Part shown: positions 8,510 through 17,166 of the stretch, piece by piece
How positions within the stretch are numbered: the first letter of the stretch is position 1
Layout of the letters: every line of letters begins with the position of its first letter
From: an uncultured Bradyrhizobium sp.
GTDB taxonomy: Bacteria > Pseudomonadota > Alphaproteobacteria > Rhizobiales > Xanthobacteraceae
Length of the DNA: 64,000 nt
Assembly: GCF_947648125.1 (NCBI RefSeq)
Contig: NZ_CANSMR010000025.1
Location: 44,851 to 108,850 of the forward strand
Direction: 5' to 3'
Notes under the pieces: generated by a model
Database searches by the model: none
Told to the model about the DNA's origin: nothing
Seen by the model: only the letters and a program-made list of their open reading frames with translations
Made by a program: the position numbers and the translations under genes

Positions 8510-9099
8510 AAAATCGGACTGCCATTAGCCGTACCAAGGCCCCTGCCCCGCGCCGCGCCTCGCAAGAGGACGCGGGCTCCGAACTGGTGATCGATTTCGA
8601 ACGCTATGTGCCGACGGTGCTCTCGAGCCTGGTCGCGAAGTTGCGCGCCAACGCCAACGCATTCTTCCCGCAGGCCTACGGCGTCTCGCTCGCGGAATGG
8701 CGGGTGCTGTCCTTTCTCCGGGAGCATGAGCCCGCCAGCGCCTACGACATCTGGACCAACGCGCAACTGGACAAGGCGGTCGTCAGCCGCGAGACGACGT
8801 CGCTGAAGAAAAAGGGGCTGATCGCGCTGACGCCGGTCAGGGGCAACGCCCGGAACCGGAGCGAGATCCGCCTGACGGCGCAGGGCGTGGCGCTGCTTGA
8901 CCGCAGCCTCGACGAAATCCTGCGCCGGCACAGCAACCTCACGGCCGGCCTCGATGCCCGGACGCTGGACACCTTCTTCCGTGTCGTTGATCACATCGAG
9001 CACCGCATTCCTCACATGGCCGATCCGTCCGAACATGCCGCGCCGGCCCATGCGCCGGTCAAGCGCATTGCGAAGCGGAGATCGCCGACCGGCGCCTGA
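8506..9099 (+). CDS. MarR-family transcriptional regulator
   Basis: A 197-aa MarR protein. The winged helix spans about residues 60-125 (LAEWRVLSFLREHEPAS, then DKAVVSRETTSLKKKGLI), with dimerisation helices on both sides. The N-terminal 25 and C-terminal 20 residues are basic/Pro-rich tails. It overlaps the transporter stop codon by 4 nt, so it is the last gene of the oxygenase operon. It is the best candidate ligand of the 20-bp palindrome in the operon promoter at 4829-4848, which would make it a substrate-relieved repressor; that link is inferred. Confidence 0.9.
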   Translation: MKNRTAISRTKAPAPRRASQEDAGSELVIDFERYVPTVLSSLVAKLRANANAFFPQAYGVSLAEWRVLSFLREHEPASAYDIWTNAQLDKAVVSRETTSLKKKGLIALTPVRGNARNRSEIRLTAQGVALLDRSLDEILRRHSNLTAGLDARTLDTFFRVVDHIEHRIPHMADPSEHAAPAHAPVKRIAKRRSPTGA

Positions 9100-9246
9100 A
9101 CGCGGCAGGCCGGGAAAGAGCCGATCGCGCAGATCGAAATACGAGTCACGGTGCGGTGAGTGCACGAAGGAACCGGGCGTAATTTAGGTTTCAGTAAGCA
9201 AGTTGTAGCTAAAGTCGATCAGTGAGTTGCGTATAGGAGACTTCCA

Positions 9247-9528
9247 GTGATCGACTTTGACGAACTTCGTAGTATCGCCGCGGATGTTCGTATCTTTATC
9301 GATGCTTCGGAAGACAAGGGTGGCGCGTTGAAGGCCATCGTCGATGCTTACGACGTCGTTCTGGGCATCTTCCCGGCCGGTCCCGGAATGGACCTTCACG
9401 TGGTCAAGGGCACCGAGGTCCTCAACCATATCGCGCAGACCCAGGCCTCGACGGGTTTCACGCACACCGCCATCGCCTTCCAGACCCGCGAACAGGCTGT
9501 TGCGCTTGAGCACCTGATGGCGGCCTAG
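9247..9528 (+). CDS. Conserved-looking hypothetical protein, 93 aa
   Basis: I do not recognise the family. The start is a GTG at 9247, with GGAGA 6 nt upstream, which supports a real gene. The product is 93 aa, soluble, acidic in the first third (DFDELRSIAADVRIFIDASE) and without membrane segments, cysteines or a known motif. It stands alone, 147 nt after the MarR gene and 316 nt before an AraC gene. Codon usage looks like the neighbours. Confidence 0.65.
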   Translation: MIDFDELRSIAADVRIFIDASEDKGGALKAIVDAYDVVLGIFPAGPGMDLHVVKGTEVLNHIAQTQASTGFTHTAIAFQTREQAVALEHLMAA

Positions 9529-9844
9529 CTACCGGCGTCGTGCCCGTGTGCAGGGCGGCTCGAGGCTGCGCATTTCGCTTTGAGATCAACCGATTGCCGC
9601 CCATGCGGCGGCGCGATATGCACTTTGTGCCAGTCTTGCCCCAAGGCGCGCAGTCCCGACAAAACCACGCCCCGAGTCCGTCAAATGCGTACCGTCGTCC
9701 GCGTTGCCTTCCCGAGCAAAACCGGCAAAAATCCAAACCGTCGGCTCGCTGTACGAATCGAACCAATCCGGGCGAGGTGTATCCGGTTGTATTTTGTACT
9801 GACTTCACGTCATTTGGTATTAGTAGATTAATCGCGCTACACTT
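9529..9844. other. Intergenic stretch without recognised gene
   Basis: No supported gene. An open frame of about 100 codons crosses it but has Cys/Arg-rich composition unlike neighbouring proteins and no ribosome-binding site. The last 60 bp are AT-rich and probably hold the promoter of the AraC gene. Confidence 0.5.
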
Positions 9845-10810
9845 GTGAGCGTGGATATGGGCCAGCACCTGACGGTCAGCACCGGCGAGCTTGACGGCTT
9901 CGAGGGACTCCACGACGCCGTCAAAGGTTCGCATGTCGAAGTCATGCAGCTTGAGCGCGGCAAGCTGCGCGGGACGTTGTCCCATGTCGGAATCGGCGAT
10001 TTCTCGCTCAGCATCGGCGCATTCAATGTCGGGGTCCGCACCCAGCGTACTTCGGCCGATGACAAGCTGATCATCGGAATACTCCTGAACGCCACGGATC
10101 GCGTCACGCATTGGGCATTCGACATGCAGCCGGCCGACGTGCTGGTGATCCCTCCGTCGGTCGAGCATGACGGCGTCTTTCACAAGGCCTCGTCCTATGC
10201 CGCGATTCGCTTCGACATGGCCGATCTGCCCGACATATTCGGCGACGAGCCCCGGCTCGCCGATGCCGAAACATGGCAAGCAAAGAACCACTTTCGCGCC
10301 GACCCCGCGCTCGGCATGGCCGGAGCGGCCAGGCTGCCGCAAATCGTCTCGCATCTCGCCCGGTATCCGGACGCGCTGTCGGACACCTCGTCCGAGTTCT
10401 GGAAGCGCGCGATCATCGATTGCATCAGGCCGACGGCCATCACATCGCTGCCGCCAGACGGAACCAGTTATCTGCCGTCGGCGATGAAGCTGGTGCGCGA
10501 CGTCGAGGACTATCTGCTCGCCGCGGGCGCCCGCCCGGTCCATGTCTCGGAAATCTGCACCGAGCTCCGGCTGTCGCGACGCAGCCTGCACCGCGCCTTC
10601 CACGAGGTGTTCGGCGTCGGCCCGGTGACGTTCCTGCGCTACAAGCGGCTCTGCACGATCCGTTCGATCTTGCGCGAAAGCACGCCGGAGCAGACCACCG
10701 TTTCCAAGGTCGCGATCGAACAGGGCTTCATCGAGCTCGGGCGCTTCTCGCAATACTACCGCGCGATGTTCGGGGAGTACCCGTCGCACACGCTCGGCTA
10801 CGCCGGCTAA
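9845..10810 (+). CDS. AraC-family transcriptional regulator
   Basis: A 321-aa regulator with a C-terminal AraC/XylS DNA-binding domain (about residues 220-320). The first HTH contains VSEICTELRLSRRSLHRAFHEVFG and the second TTVSKVAIEQGFIELGRFSQ followed by YYRAMFGEYPS. The N-terminal half is a cupin-like sensor of the EutR-like group. The start is uncertain: GTG at 9845, GTG at 9851 or ATG at 9856, none with a clear Shine-Dalgarno. No obvious target operon adjoins it. Confidence 0.88.
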   Translation: MSVDMGQHLTVSTGELDGFEGLHDAVKGSHVEVMQLERGKLRGTLSHVGIGDFSLSIGAFNVGVRTQRTSADDKLIIGILLNATDRVTHWAFDMQPADVLVIPPSVEHDGVFHKASSYAAIRFDMADLPDIFGDEPRLADAETWQAKNHFRADPALGMAGAARLPQIVSHLARYPDALSDTSSEFWKRAIIDCIRPTAITSLPPDGTSYLPSAMKLVRDVEDYLLAAGARPVHVSEICTELRLSRRSLHRAFHEVFGVGPVTFLRYKRLCTIRSILRESTPEQTTVSKVAIEQGFIELGRFSQYYRAMFGEYPSHTLGYAG

Positions 10811-10817
10811 AGCAAGC

Positions 10818-11687
10818 TCATTTCGATCGTCCCGGATCGCCATTGCCGGACAGCACCTGCTCGGCGCCGCCGACGCCGCGCCGGAAGGCCTCATCAAAGG
10901 TGACGCCGCGGAACTGCCATGTGTGGTCCCTGCCGCGCCACGCCATCCGCCATTGCGTGGCCCAGCCAAGATCCTTGTCATCCCAGACCAGCTGTCCGAC
11001 CAGGATGGCCTCGCCACCCTGCGGCGCCACGATCGAACTCAGCTGCGCGGCCGGCATCTTCAGGAGCCCGGCGGCCGTGACGTTGGCGTTCGTCAACGCG
11101 GCCGTATCCGGCAGCACGACGCGCATGCCGCGCTTGCCGGCGGCGGCCGCGAGTGCATCGCGCTGCAAATCGGACTGCGTCCCATCCGATGTGACGATGA
11201 AGTCCTTCGGGCCGTGCAGCATCTCGACGAAGACGCCGAGCGCCGGCCGCTGCGATCGCCACGGCTTAAGGCCGAGCTTGGCGAGAACGCCGTCGATCTT
11301 GTTCTGGTCGAAAGCCACCGTCAGGTCGTAAGGCCGATCGCGGGTGCCCTGCTCATCATGATGCGGCTTGCCGGCATACTGGTCGTGATAGTCGAAACTG
11401 CTGACGAACTCCCTGGCCCTGGATTTGTAACCTGCGAGACGGCGATCGCCTGCCAGCATCGGCTGGCCCGAGACCTTGATCAGGACGTCCTCCAGGCATG
11501 CACCGAAGCCGATGAAGCGGTTCGGCTCGCCCTGGCCGGTGACGACGGTCTGCGCGCGGTAGAGGTCGTCATCCGCCGCCGCCATCGCATTACTGCAACA
11601 GATCAATGCAGCCGCAAGCAGCGCTCCGACCACACCGCGTGCGAACGTGGCGACCGGATTGGGTTTCGTTTCAAGCAAGGCAGCCAT
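10818..11687 (-). CDS. DUF2066-family secreted protein
   Basis: A 289-aa protein with an N-terminal hydrophobic signal (VVGALLAAALICCSNAMAA) and the DUF2066 pattern: DLYRAQTVVTGQGEPNR, then CLEDVLIKVSG and later the FIVTSDGTQSDLQRDAL and GEAILVGQLVWDD segments. GGAGGT lies 4 nt before the ATG at 11687; a GTG six bases further up is less well placed. Family members are exported proteins of unknown function. It converges with the AraC gene (7-nt gap). Confidence 0.75.
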   Translation of the reverse strand: MAALLETKPNPVATFARGVVGALLAAALICCSNAMAAADDDLYRAQTVVTGQGEPNRFIGFGACLEDVLIKVSGQPMLAGDRRLAGYKSRAREFVSSFDYHDQYAGKPHHDEQGTRDRPYDLTVAFDQNKIDGVLAKLGLKPWRSQRPALGVFVEMLHGPKDFIVTSDGTQSDLQRDALAAAAGKRGMRVVLPDTAALTNANVTAAGLLKMPAAQLSSIVAPQGGEAILVGQLVWDDKDLGWATQWRMAWRGRDHTWQFRGVTFDEAFRRGVGGAEQVLSGNGDPGRSK

Positions 11688-11897
11688 GGTCACCTCCGCT
11701 CGGTTACTCCATCAACGGTACATTGGCGGTATTTCGGCAGCGCCAACATGATCGGGCATGGGCGCCATTCCAACAGCTGCACGGCGCACTATGGCCACGC
11801 GCGGCGGGCCTGACATATGCTCGGTGGATGCGCGGCGGCGCCCGGTGCGCCGCCCAAGACAAGAAGATCGACGAGAACAGCCAGCAGGAGACGTCCC

Positions 11898-12911
11898 GTG
11901 AAATGCTATGAGTTGCAAGGCCCCGGCGGCGTCGACGCGCTTGCGCTGGTCGACAAGCCGGTTCCGCAGGCCGGCCCCGGCGAGGTGCTGGTGCGGCTGA
12001 AGGCGGCAACGCTGAACTATCGCGACCTGCTCACCGTCAAGGGCGGCTACGGCTCGCGGCAGAAATTTCCGCTGGTGCCGGTCTCCGACGGTGCGGGTGT
12101 CGTCGAAGCGGTCGGCGCCGGGGTCAGGAGTTTCGCAGCCGGCGATCGCGTGATCGGCAGCTTCTTCGAAAGCTGGCTCGGCGGCGAGCCCAGCGAGACG
12201 CGGATGCGCGCGGCGCTCGGCGGTAGCGTCGACGGTGTGCTGACCGAATACCGCGCGTTCCCGGCGCACGCGCTGGTGCGTACGCCGGACCATCTCAGCG
12301 ACATCGAGGCCGCGGCGCTGCCCTGCGCCGGCCTCACGGCGTGGAGCGCGGTGGTCAAGCTCGGCGACATCAAGCCGGGACAGACCGTGCTGACCCAGGG
12401 CACCGGCGGCGTCTCGCTGTTTGCGCTGCAATTCGCCAAGATGTGCGGCGCCCGCGTCATCGCGACCTCCTCCAGCGACACCAAGATCGTGCGACTGAAG
12501 CAGCTCGGCGCCGATGTCACGCTCAACTACAAGACCACGCCCGACTGGGGCAAGAAGGCGCGCGAGCTGACCGGGCGCGGCGTCGATCTCGTCGTCGAGG
12601 TCGGCGGCGTCGGCACGCTGAACGAGTCGATCCGCGCGACGAGAATCGGCGGCACCATCGCCTTCATCGGCGTGCTCGCCGGTCCCGCCTCGTCCGACAC
12701 CCGGCTGCCGCTGATGGTGATGCAGCAACAGCGGCTGCAGGGCGTCACCGTCGGCTCGATCGAGGATCTGCAGGCGCTGTGCGACGGCATCAGCATGCAC
12801 GGCGTCAAGCCCGTGATCGACAAGGTGTTCGCGTTCGACCAGGTCAAGGACGCGTTCGCCCACATGGCGAGCGGCGCGCATTTCGGCAAGGTCGCGATTG
12901 CGATCGGTTAG
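11898..12911 (+). CDS. Zinc-type alcohol dehydrogenase / quinone oxidoreductase-like protein
   Basis: A 337-aa medium-chain dehydrogenase/reductase. The GroES-like N-terminal domain has NYRDLLTVKGGYG, and the Rossmann domain starts near residue 155 (VLTQGTGGVSLFALQFAKMCG). The usual catalytic zinc cysteine is absent from the N-terminal domain, favouring an NADPH:quinone-reductase-like activity on enones or quinones. The start is GTG at 11898 with AGGAG 7 nt upstream; the 27 codons before it form a Pro/Arg-rich stretch that is not homologous. It converges with the crotonase gene. Confidence 0.85.
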   Translation: MKCYELQGPGGVDALALVDKPVPQAGPGEVLVRLKAATLNYRDLLTVKGGYGSRQKFPLVPVSDGAGVVEAVGAGVRSFAAGDRVIGSFFESWLGGEPSETRMRAALGGSVDGVLTEYRAFPAHALVRTPDHLSDIEAAALPCAGLTAWSAVVKLGDIKPGQTVLTQGTGGVSLFALQFAKMCGARVIATSSSDTKIVRLKQLGADVTLNYKTTPDWGKKARELTGRGVDLVVEVGGVGTLNESIRATRIGGTIAFIGVLAGPASSDTRLPLMVMQQQRLQGVTVGSIEDLQALCDGISMHGVKPVIDKVFAFDQVKDAFAHMASGAHFGKVAIAIG

Positions 12912-12929
12912 CACCCGGAGGACCAAGGC

Positions 12930-13703
12930 CTAGCGCCCCGTGAACTGGGCCTTGCGCTTCTCGACGAAGGCCTGACGGCCTTCCTTCGCGTCAGCGCTTT
13001 CGCGGATCACCTGCTGCAGTTCGATTTCGCGGCGGAACTGATCGGCGTAGCTTGCGTGCTCGCTCTCCTCGAGCAGCTGCCGCGTCGCGACCAGCGCGCG
13101 CGTCGGGCCGTCGGCGAGGCGGCCGGCGAGCGCTTTCGCTTCGTCGAGCAGCCTTGCGTCATCGACGACATCGCGCACCAATCCCCACTCTTTCGCCCGC
13201 TCGGCCGACAGTGGCTCGTTCAGCAACATCAGCTCAAGCGCGCGCTGGCGCCCGATCAAGCGCGGCAAGAGCCAGGTCGAGCCGAGGTCGGGCACCAGGC
13301 CGATCCGGCTGAACACCTGGATGAAGCTCGCCGAGCGCGCGGCCAGGATGATGTCGCCGGACATCGCGAGGCTGAAGCCGCCGCCGGCTGCGACGCCGTT
13401 AACCGCGACCACCACCGGCATCCGGCACTCGCGCAAGGCCTGCATCGCCGGCCAGTAATGCTTCATCACGCCGGTGTAGATATTGTCGCCGAGCGAGTTG
13501 AACGCCTTGAGATTCTGTCCGGAGCAGAAGCCGCGGCCCTCCCCGGTCAGGACCAGCGCGCGAATGCCGGGATCGACGCCCATCTCGCCGACCGCTCGTG
13601 CGAGATCGCCGAGCAGTTCCGGCGTCATGGCGTTCAGGCTGGCGGGATCGTTGAGCGTCAGAATACCGACCTTGCCGTCCCGTTCGCGCTTCACACTGCT
13701 CAT
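12930..13703 (-). CDS. Enoyl-CoA hydratase/isomerase (PaaG-like crotonase)
   Basis: A 257-aa crotonase. The oxyanion-hole segments are GFCSGQNL (about residues 58-65) and GVAAGGGFSLAMSGD (about 103-117). At the second catalytic position it has IGLVPDLGSTWLLPRLIG, an Asp as in PaaG-type isomerases rather than the hydratase Glu. The likely reaction is CoA-thioester isomerisation or hydration in aromatic or fatty-acid catabolism. It is divergent from the gamma-glutamyltransferase gene. Confidence 0.88.
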   Translation of the reverse strand: MSSVKRERDGKVGILTLNDPASLNAMTPELLGDLARAVGEMGVDPGIRALVLTGEGRGFCSGQNLKAFNSLGDNIYTGVMKHYWPAMQALRECRMPVVVAVNGVAAGGGFSLAMSGDIILAARSASFIQVFSRIGLVPDLGSTWLLPRLIGRQRALELMLLNEPLSAERAKEWGLVRDVVDDARLLDEAKALAGRLADGPTRALVATRQLLEESEHASYADQFRREIELQQVIRESADAKEGRQAFVEKRKAQFTGR

Positions 13704-13722
13704 TTTCCGCTCCCTGAAATTG

Positions 13723-13789
13723 GTTCTTGTTGCACTGACAGTGCCATGCTTGGCATGCTACGCCAACGTGACCCGCCCGCAACAAGAAC
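13723..13789. promoter_or_regulatory. Divergent promoter with nested inverted repeats
   Basis: Between the crotonase and gamma-glutamyltransferase genes, 11-bp arms GTTCTTGTTGC (13723-13733) and GCAACAAGAAC (13779-13789) are perfect complements 45 bp apart. They enclose TGCCA-TGCT-TGGCA (13742-13755). This could be a paired operator in a divergent promoter or a structured leader. Confidence 0.4.
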
Positions 13790-13804
13790 AGCGAAAGCAA
13801 CGCC

Positions 13805-15394
13805 ATGTCCGATCAGTTCTCCAACTCGCAAGTGATCCGCAAGCCGGCCGTCAGCGCCAAGGGCGGCATCGTCGCCGCGCAGTCGCGCAAGGCGGCCGAA
13901 GTCGGCGCGGAGGTATTGGCAGCGGGCGGCGATTGCGTCGACGCCGTGATTGCAACCACCTTCGCCCTTGGCGTGGTGGAGCCGTGGATGAGCGGCGCCG
14001 GCGGCGGCGGCGCCATGGTGCTGTACCGCGCCAAGGAGAACCGCGTCGAGGTGATCGACTACGGCATGCGCGCGCCCGACGGCCTGCGCCTGGAGGATTA
14101 TCCGCTGACCGGCGGCGCGGCCTCCGACCTGTTCCCCTGGGCGCGGGTCAAGGACGACCGCAACCTGCACGGCCCGGGCTCGATCGCGGTGCCCGGTGTC
14201 GTCGCCGGCATGGAAGAGGCACATCGCCGCCACGCCAAAATGCCATGGAAGGACCTGCTGGCGCCGAGCGTCAAGCTTGCCGGCGAAGGCCTGCTGGTGG
14301 ATTGGTGGACCACCGACATGATCGCAAGCTCGGCCGCGGATCTGCGGCGCTATCCGGCCAGCGCCGCGGCGTATCTGCTGGATGGCCTGCCGCCCAATGC
14401 ACAATGGGGCATCAAGTCGGTGGTCCGCATGCCGCAGGACAGGCTGCAGGCAACGATGGCGCAGCTTGCCGCAGCCGGCCCGCGCGATTTCTACGAGGGC
14501 GATCTGGCCCGCAGCATCGCCGACGATATCCAAGCCGCCGGCGGCGCGCTGTCGGTGCGCGACCTCGCCGCTTTCCGCGCCCATCTGCGTGAGCCGCTCA
14601 AGATTCCCTATCGCGGCGGCACGGTCTACGCGACGCCGGAATTGACCGCAGGTCCGACCATGGCGCGCACGCTCGGCCTGCTCCAGAAGGCGTTGGCGCC
14701 CGCGCAAGGCGGCCCGGATACGGCGGCCTATGCCGCGTACGCCGAGGCGCTGCAGGCCGCCTATCGCGAGCGGCTGAAGGACATGGGCGATGTCGACGGC
14801 CGCCGCGCCCTCGGCGCCGAAGCGATCGCGCCATCCTGCACCACGCATTTCTCGGCAGTCGACCGCGACGGCAACATGGCCGCGGTGACGCAGACGCTGC
14901 TGTCGACCTTCGGCTCCAAATTCGTGACGCCGAGCACGGGCCTCACCATGAACAACGGCATCATGTGGTTCGATCCGACGCAAGGCAATCCGAACTCGCT
15001 CGCGCCTGGCAAGCGCTGCCTGACCAATTACACGCCCGTGGTGGCTGAGGCGGCCGACGGCCGCCGTCTTGCCGCCGGCGCATCCGGCGGCCGCCGTATC
15101 CTGCCCGCGGTGTCGCAGCTGCTCTCCTTCGTGATGGATTTCGGCATGGACCTCGACGCCGCGATCCATCAGCCACGCATCGACGCCAGCGAAGGCAATG
15201 TGGTGATCGGCGATGTCCGCCTGCCGCAAGCCGTGCGTGAGGTGCTGCGCGGCAGCTTCGACTATGCGGAGGCGCGCATCCAGACCCAGCCAAAGAAGTT
15301 CGCCTGCCCCAGCATCGTGCTGCGCGACGGCACCACAAACAGCGGCGCCACCGAGCCGTTTCATCCGTGGAGCGATGCAATCGCGGAGGGATGA
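13805..15394 (+). CDS. Gamma-glutamyltransferase family protein
   Basis: A 529-aa Ntn-hydrolase of the GGT family. The autocleavage and catalytic Thr is T346 in CTTHFSAVDRDGN, and the family glycine-rich segment MSGAGGGGAMVLY lies at 62-74. The usual large-subunit GPGS and AVPG motifs are present. No signal peptide is visible, unlike periplasmic GGT of E. coli, so it is likely cytoplasmic. It would hydrolyse or transfer gamma-glutamyl groups; some relatives act on acylated antibiotics or oligopeptides. A palindromic repeat begins 18 nt after the stop. Confidence 0.88.
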   Translation: MSDQFSNSQVIRKPAVSAKGGIVAAQSRKAAEVGAEVLAAGGDCVDAVIATTFALGVVEPWMSGAGGGGAMVLYRAKENRVEVIDYGMRAPDGLRLEDYPLTGGAASDLFPWARVKDDRNLHGPGSIAVPGVVAGMEEAHRRHAKMPWKDLLAPSVKLAGEGLLVDWWTTDMIASSAADLRRYPASAAAYLLDGLPPNAQWGIKSVVRMPQDRLQATMAQLAAAGPRDFYEGDLARSIADDIQAAGGALSVRDLAAFRAHLREPLKIPYRGGTVYATPELTAGPTMARTLGLLQKALAPAQGGPDTAAYAAYAEALQAAYRERLKDMGDVDGRRALGAEAIAPSCTTHFSAVDRDGNMAAVTQTLLSTFGSKFVTPSTGLTMNNGIMWFDPTQGNPNSLAPGKRCLTNYTPVVAEAADGRRLAAGASGGRRILPAVSQLLSFVMDFGMDLDAAIHQPRIDASEGNVVIGDVRLPQAVREVLRGSFDYAEARIQTQPKKFACPSIVLRDGTTNSGATEPFHPWSDAIAEG

Positions 15395-15412
15395 CGGCGG
15401 GTTGGTCCTAAT

Positions 15413-15498
15413 CGTCATTGCGAGCGGAGCGAAGCAATCCATCGTTCCACGCAAGCGGAAAGATGGATTGCTTCGTCGCTTCGCTCCTCGCAATGACG
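15413..15498. repeat. Dispersed palindromic repeat, family A, copy 1
   Basis: An 86-bp imperfect palindrome that begins CGTCATTGCGAG and ends CTCGCAATGACG, with inner arms GAAGCAATCCATC and GATGGATTGCTTC. Three more copies lie at 20091, 50125 and 60703. It lies in the gap after the gamma-glutamyltransferase gene. Confidence 0.9.
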
Positions 15499-15543
15499 TG
15501 ACAGATTTCTGATTCAACGGCGAAACAGCTCGTCCGGTGTCAG

Positions 15544-15636
15544 CGCCCGGCTCGACCGGGCGATCCAGTATTCCAGAGACGCCTGTGCTTGAGCCGAGAG
15601 GCCGCGGCGTACTGGATCGCCCGGTCGAGCCGGGCG
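15544..15636. repeat. Palindromic repeat, family B
   Basis: Perfect 27-bp arms at 15544-15570 and 15610-15636 (left arm begins CGCCCGGCTCGACC) with a 39-bp loop. Together with family A copy 1 it fills most of the 449-bp gap before the NIPSNAP gene. It could fold as a long RNA hairpin. Confidence 0.88.
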
Positions 15637-15843
15637 ATGACAGTTGTGGTAGGGACGCAGCTTCGCGTTCTCGCGACATGATTGTCCGGGCTCTGCCCTT
15701 CGTTTTCACCCTTCTCTTGAAGAGGGTTGCCCGTCGTGTTCGATCGGCAACACACGATCGAGCACACGTGGCAATGTGGCGCGAATCCACCGCCGGGATA
15801 TAGTGAAGACAGGTTGTACAACGACGGCTTGGAGCACTGCGGG

Positions 15844-16158
15844 ATGATTACGTGTTACCTGCGCTATGAGGTCAGACTGGGCAAGCTCGCCGAGTTCGAA
15901 GCTTACGCTGCAATGTGGCTTGACCTGCTGCCGCGGTTTGGCGGTATCCATCACGGCTATTTTCTGCCATCGGAAGGAGCGAGCGACGTCGCGCTGGCGA
16001 TGTTCAGTTTTCCTAGCCTTGCCGCTTACGAGCAATATCGGAAGGATTCCGCCGCCGATCCGGACGTTCAGAAAGCGATAGCTTTCGCAAAAGAGACGGG
16101 CTGCATCACGCGCTATGAACGCTCGTTTTTCCGACCGTTGTTTCCGAAGGCGGCCTGA
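15844..16158 (+). CDS. NIPSNAP family protein
   Basis: A 104-aa protein of the NIPSNAP / dimeric alpha-beta barrel type, from MITCYLRYEV through HHGYFLPSEG and SFPSLAAYEQYR to a C-terminal RSFFRPL. The ATG at 15844 was chosen because the family starts with this first beta strand; the open frame continues 39 codons up into repeat-derived sequence. The function of bacterial members is poorly known. It precedes the secreted hydrolase by 12 nt. Confidence 0.8.
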   Translation: MITCYLRYEVRLGKLAEFEAYAAMWLDLLPRFGGIHHGYFLPSEGASDVALAMFSFPSLAAYEQYRKDSAADPDVQKAIAFAKETGCITRYERSFFRPLFPKAA

Positions 16159-16170
16159 CAAGCGATAACC

Positions 16171-17160
16171 ATGCGCCGTTTTCCCCTCGCATTGTCCGCG
16201 CTGTTGTTGCTTGGGCTCTCTGCTGCCCAGGCGGCCGGGCTAAGGGCCTTCGACGTTCCCGCTGGCCGTGACGGGCCCGCGATCAGAGGGGTGGTGTGGA
16301 GTCCTTGTGCGGAGACGCCGCACGAGATCGATGCCCGCGGCGGCAGGACGTTCTTTGGTGTGAACGACTGCCCGATCGTGGGGGCAAAGCTTCCCCTCAT
16401 CGTCATCTCGCATGGACGGCGCGGATGGCTCGGCGGACATCACGACACCGCCGCTGCGCTGGCGGATGCCGGCTTCATGGTTCTGACGATCAATCATCCG
16501 ACCGATACCGAACGCGACACCAGCGCCACCGACAGTCTTGCCGTCACGGTCGAGCGGCCCGCCGACATCAAACGCGCGATCGACTATGCGCTCGGTGGCT
16601 GGCCTGATGCCGCTTACATCGATGCCGGACGCATCGGTCTCTATGGTTTCTCCTGGGGCGGTTATACGGGCCTCGCGGCGATCGGCGGTGAGCCCGATCT
16701 CCGCAAGGGCCTGCCGAACTGCCAGACATCGAGCTTGCGGGCCTGCAAGGAGCTCGAAGCCGGAGAAAAGCCGAGCGGACCGGTCGTCCACGATCCGCGG
16801 ATCAAGGCCGCGATCATCGTCGACCCCTTTCCGGTGCTGTTCTTTGCGGCCGATAACCTGAAAGCCGTGACGATCCCGATTCAAATGTGGAGCTCGGACC
16901 CCGCGCAGAATGGCGACGGTCTCTCCGGGTGCTGTGCTGCCGCCATCAACGACAGGCTTCCGTCCAAGCCGGAATTTCACCTGGTGAAGGATGCGAAGCA
17001 CTTCTCCTTCCTCGCGACCTGTACGCCGGAGGAGACAGCCAAGATGGCTGCCATCTGCACCGACGCACCGGGCTTCGATCGCGTCGCCTTTCACCAGCGT
17101 TTCCACGCCGCGGCCGTCGCGTTCTTCAGGACGCACCTTGGCGAGGCCGGGACGCGATAA
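16171..17160 (+). CDS. Secreted alpha/beta hydrolase (dienelactone hydrolase-like)
   Basis: A 329-aa protein with a Sec signal peptide (about residues 1-22, ending AAQAAG). The nucleophile elbow is GFSWGG and the acid/base part is HLVKDAKHFSFL. Cysteines occur in pairs (CAETPHE, NDCP, NCQ, SGCCAA, ATCTPEE), fitting disulfides in the periplasm. Probably a periplasmic esterase or lipase-like hydrolase. It converges with the FAD amine oxidase gene with a 6-nt gap. Confidence 0.82.
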   Translation: MRRFPLALSALLLLGLSAAQAAGLRAFDVPAGRDGPAIRGVVWSPCAETPHEIDARGGRTFFGVNDCPIVGAKLPLIVISHGRRGWLGGHHDTAAALADAGFMVLTINHPTDTERDTSATDSLAVTVERPADIKRAIDYALGGWPDAAYIDAGRIGLYGFSWGGYTGLAAIGGEPDLRKGLPNCQTSSLRACKELEAGEKPSGPVVHDPRIKAAIIVDPFPVLFFAADNLKAVTIPIQMWSSDPAQNGDGLSGCCAAAINDRLPSKPEFHLVKDAKHFSFLATCTPEETAKMAAICTDAPGFDRVAFHQRFHAAAVAFFRTHLGEAGTR

Positions 17161-17166
17161 CGGCCG

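Noticed and set aside
9540-9848. A 102-codon open frame between the small unknown gene and the AraC gene.
   Set aside because: No ribosome-binding site, Cys/Arg/Pro-rich composition, no family resemblance.
13700-15790. A long minus-strand open frame opposite the gamma-glutamyltransferase.
   Set aside because: No recognisable protein; it runs through repeat DNA at its start.
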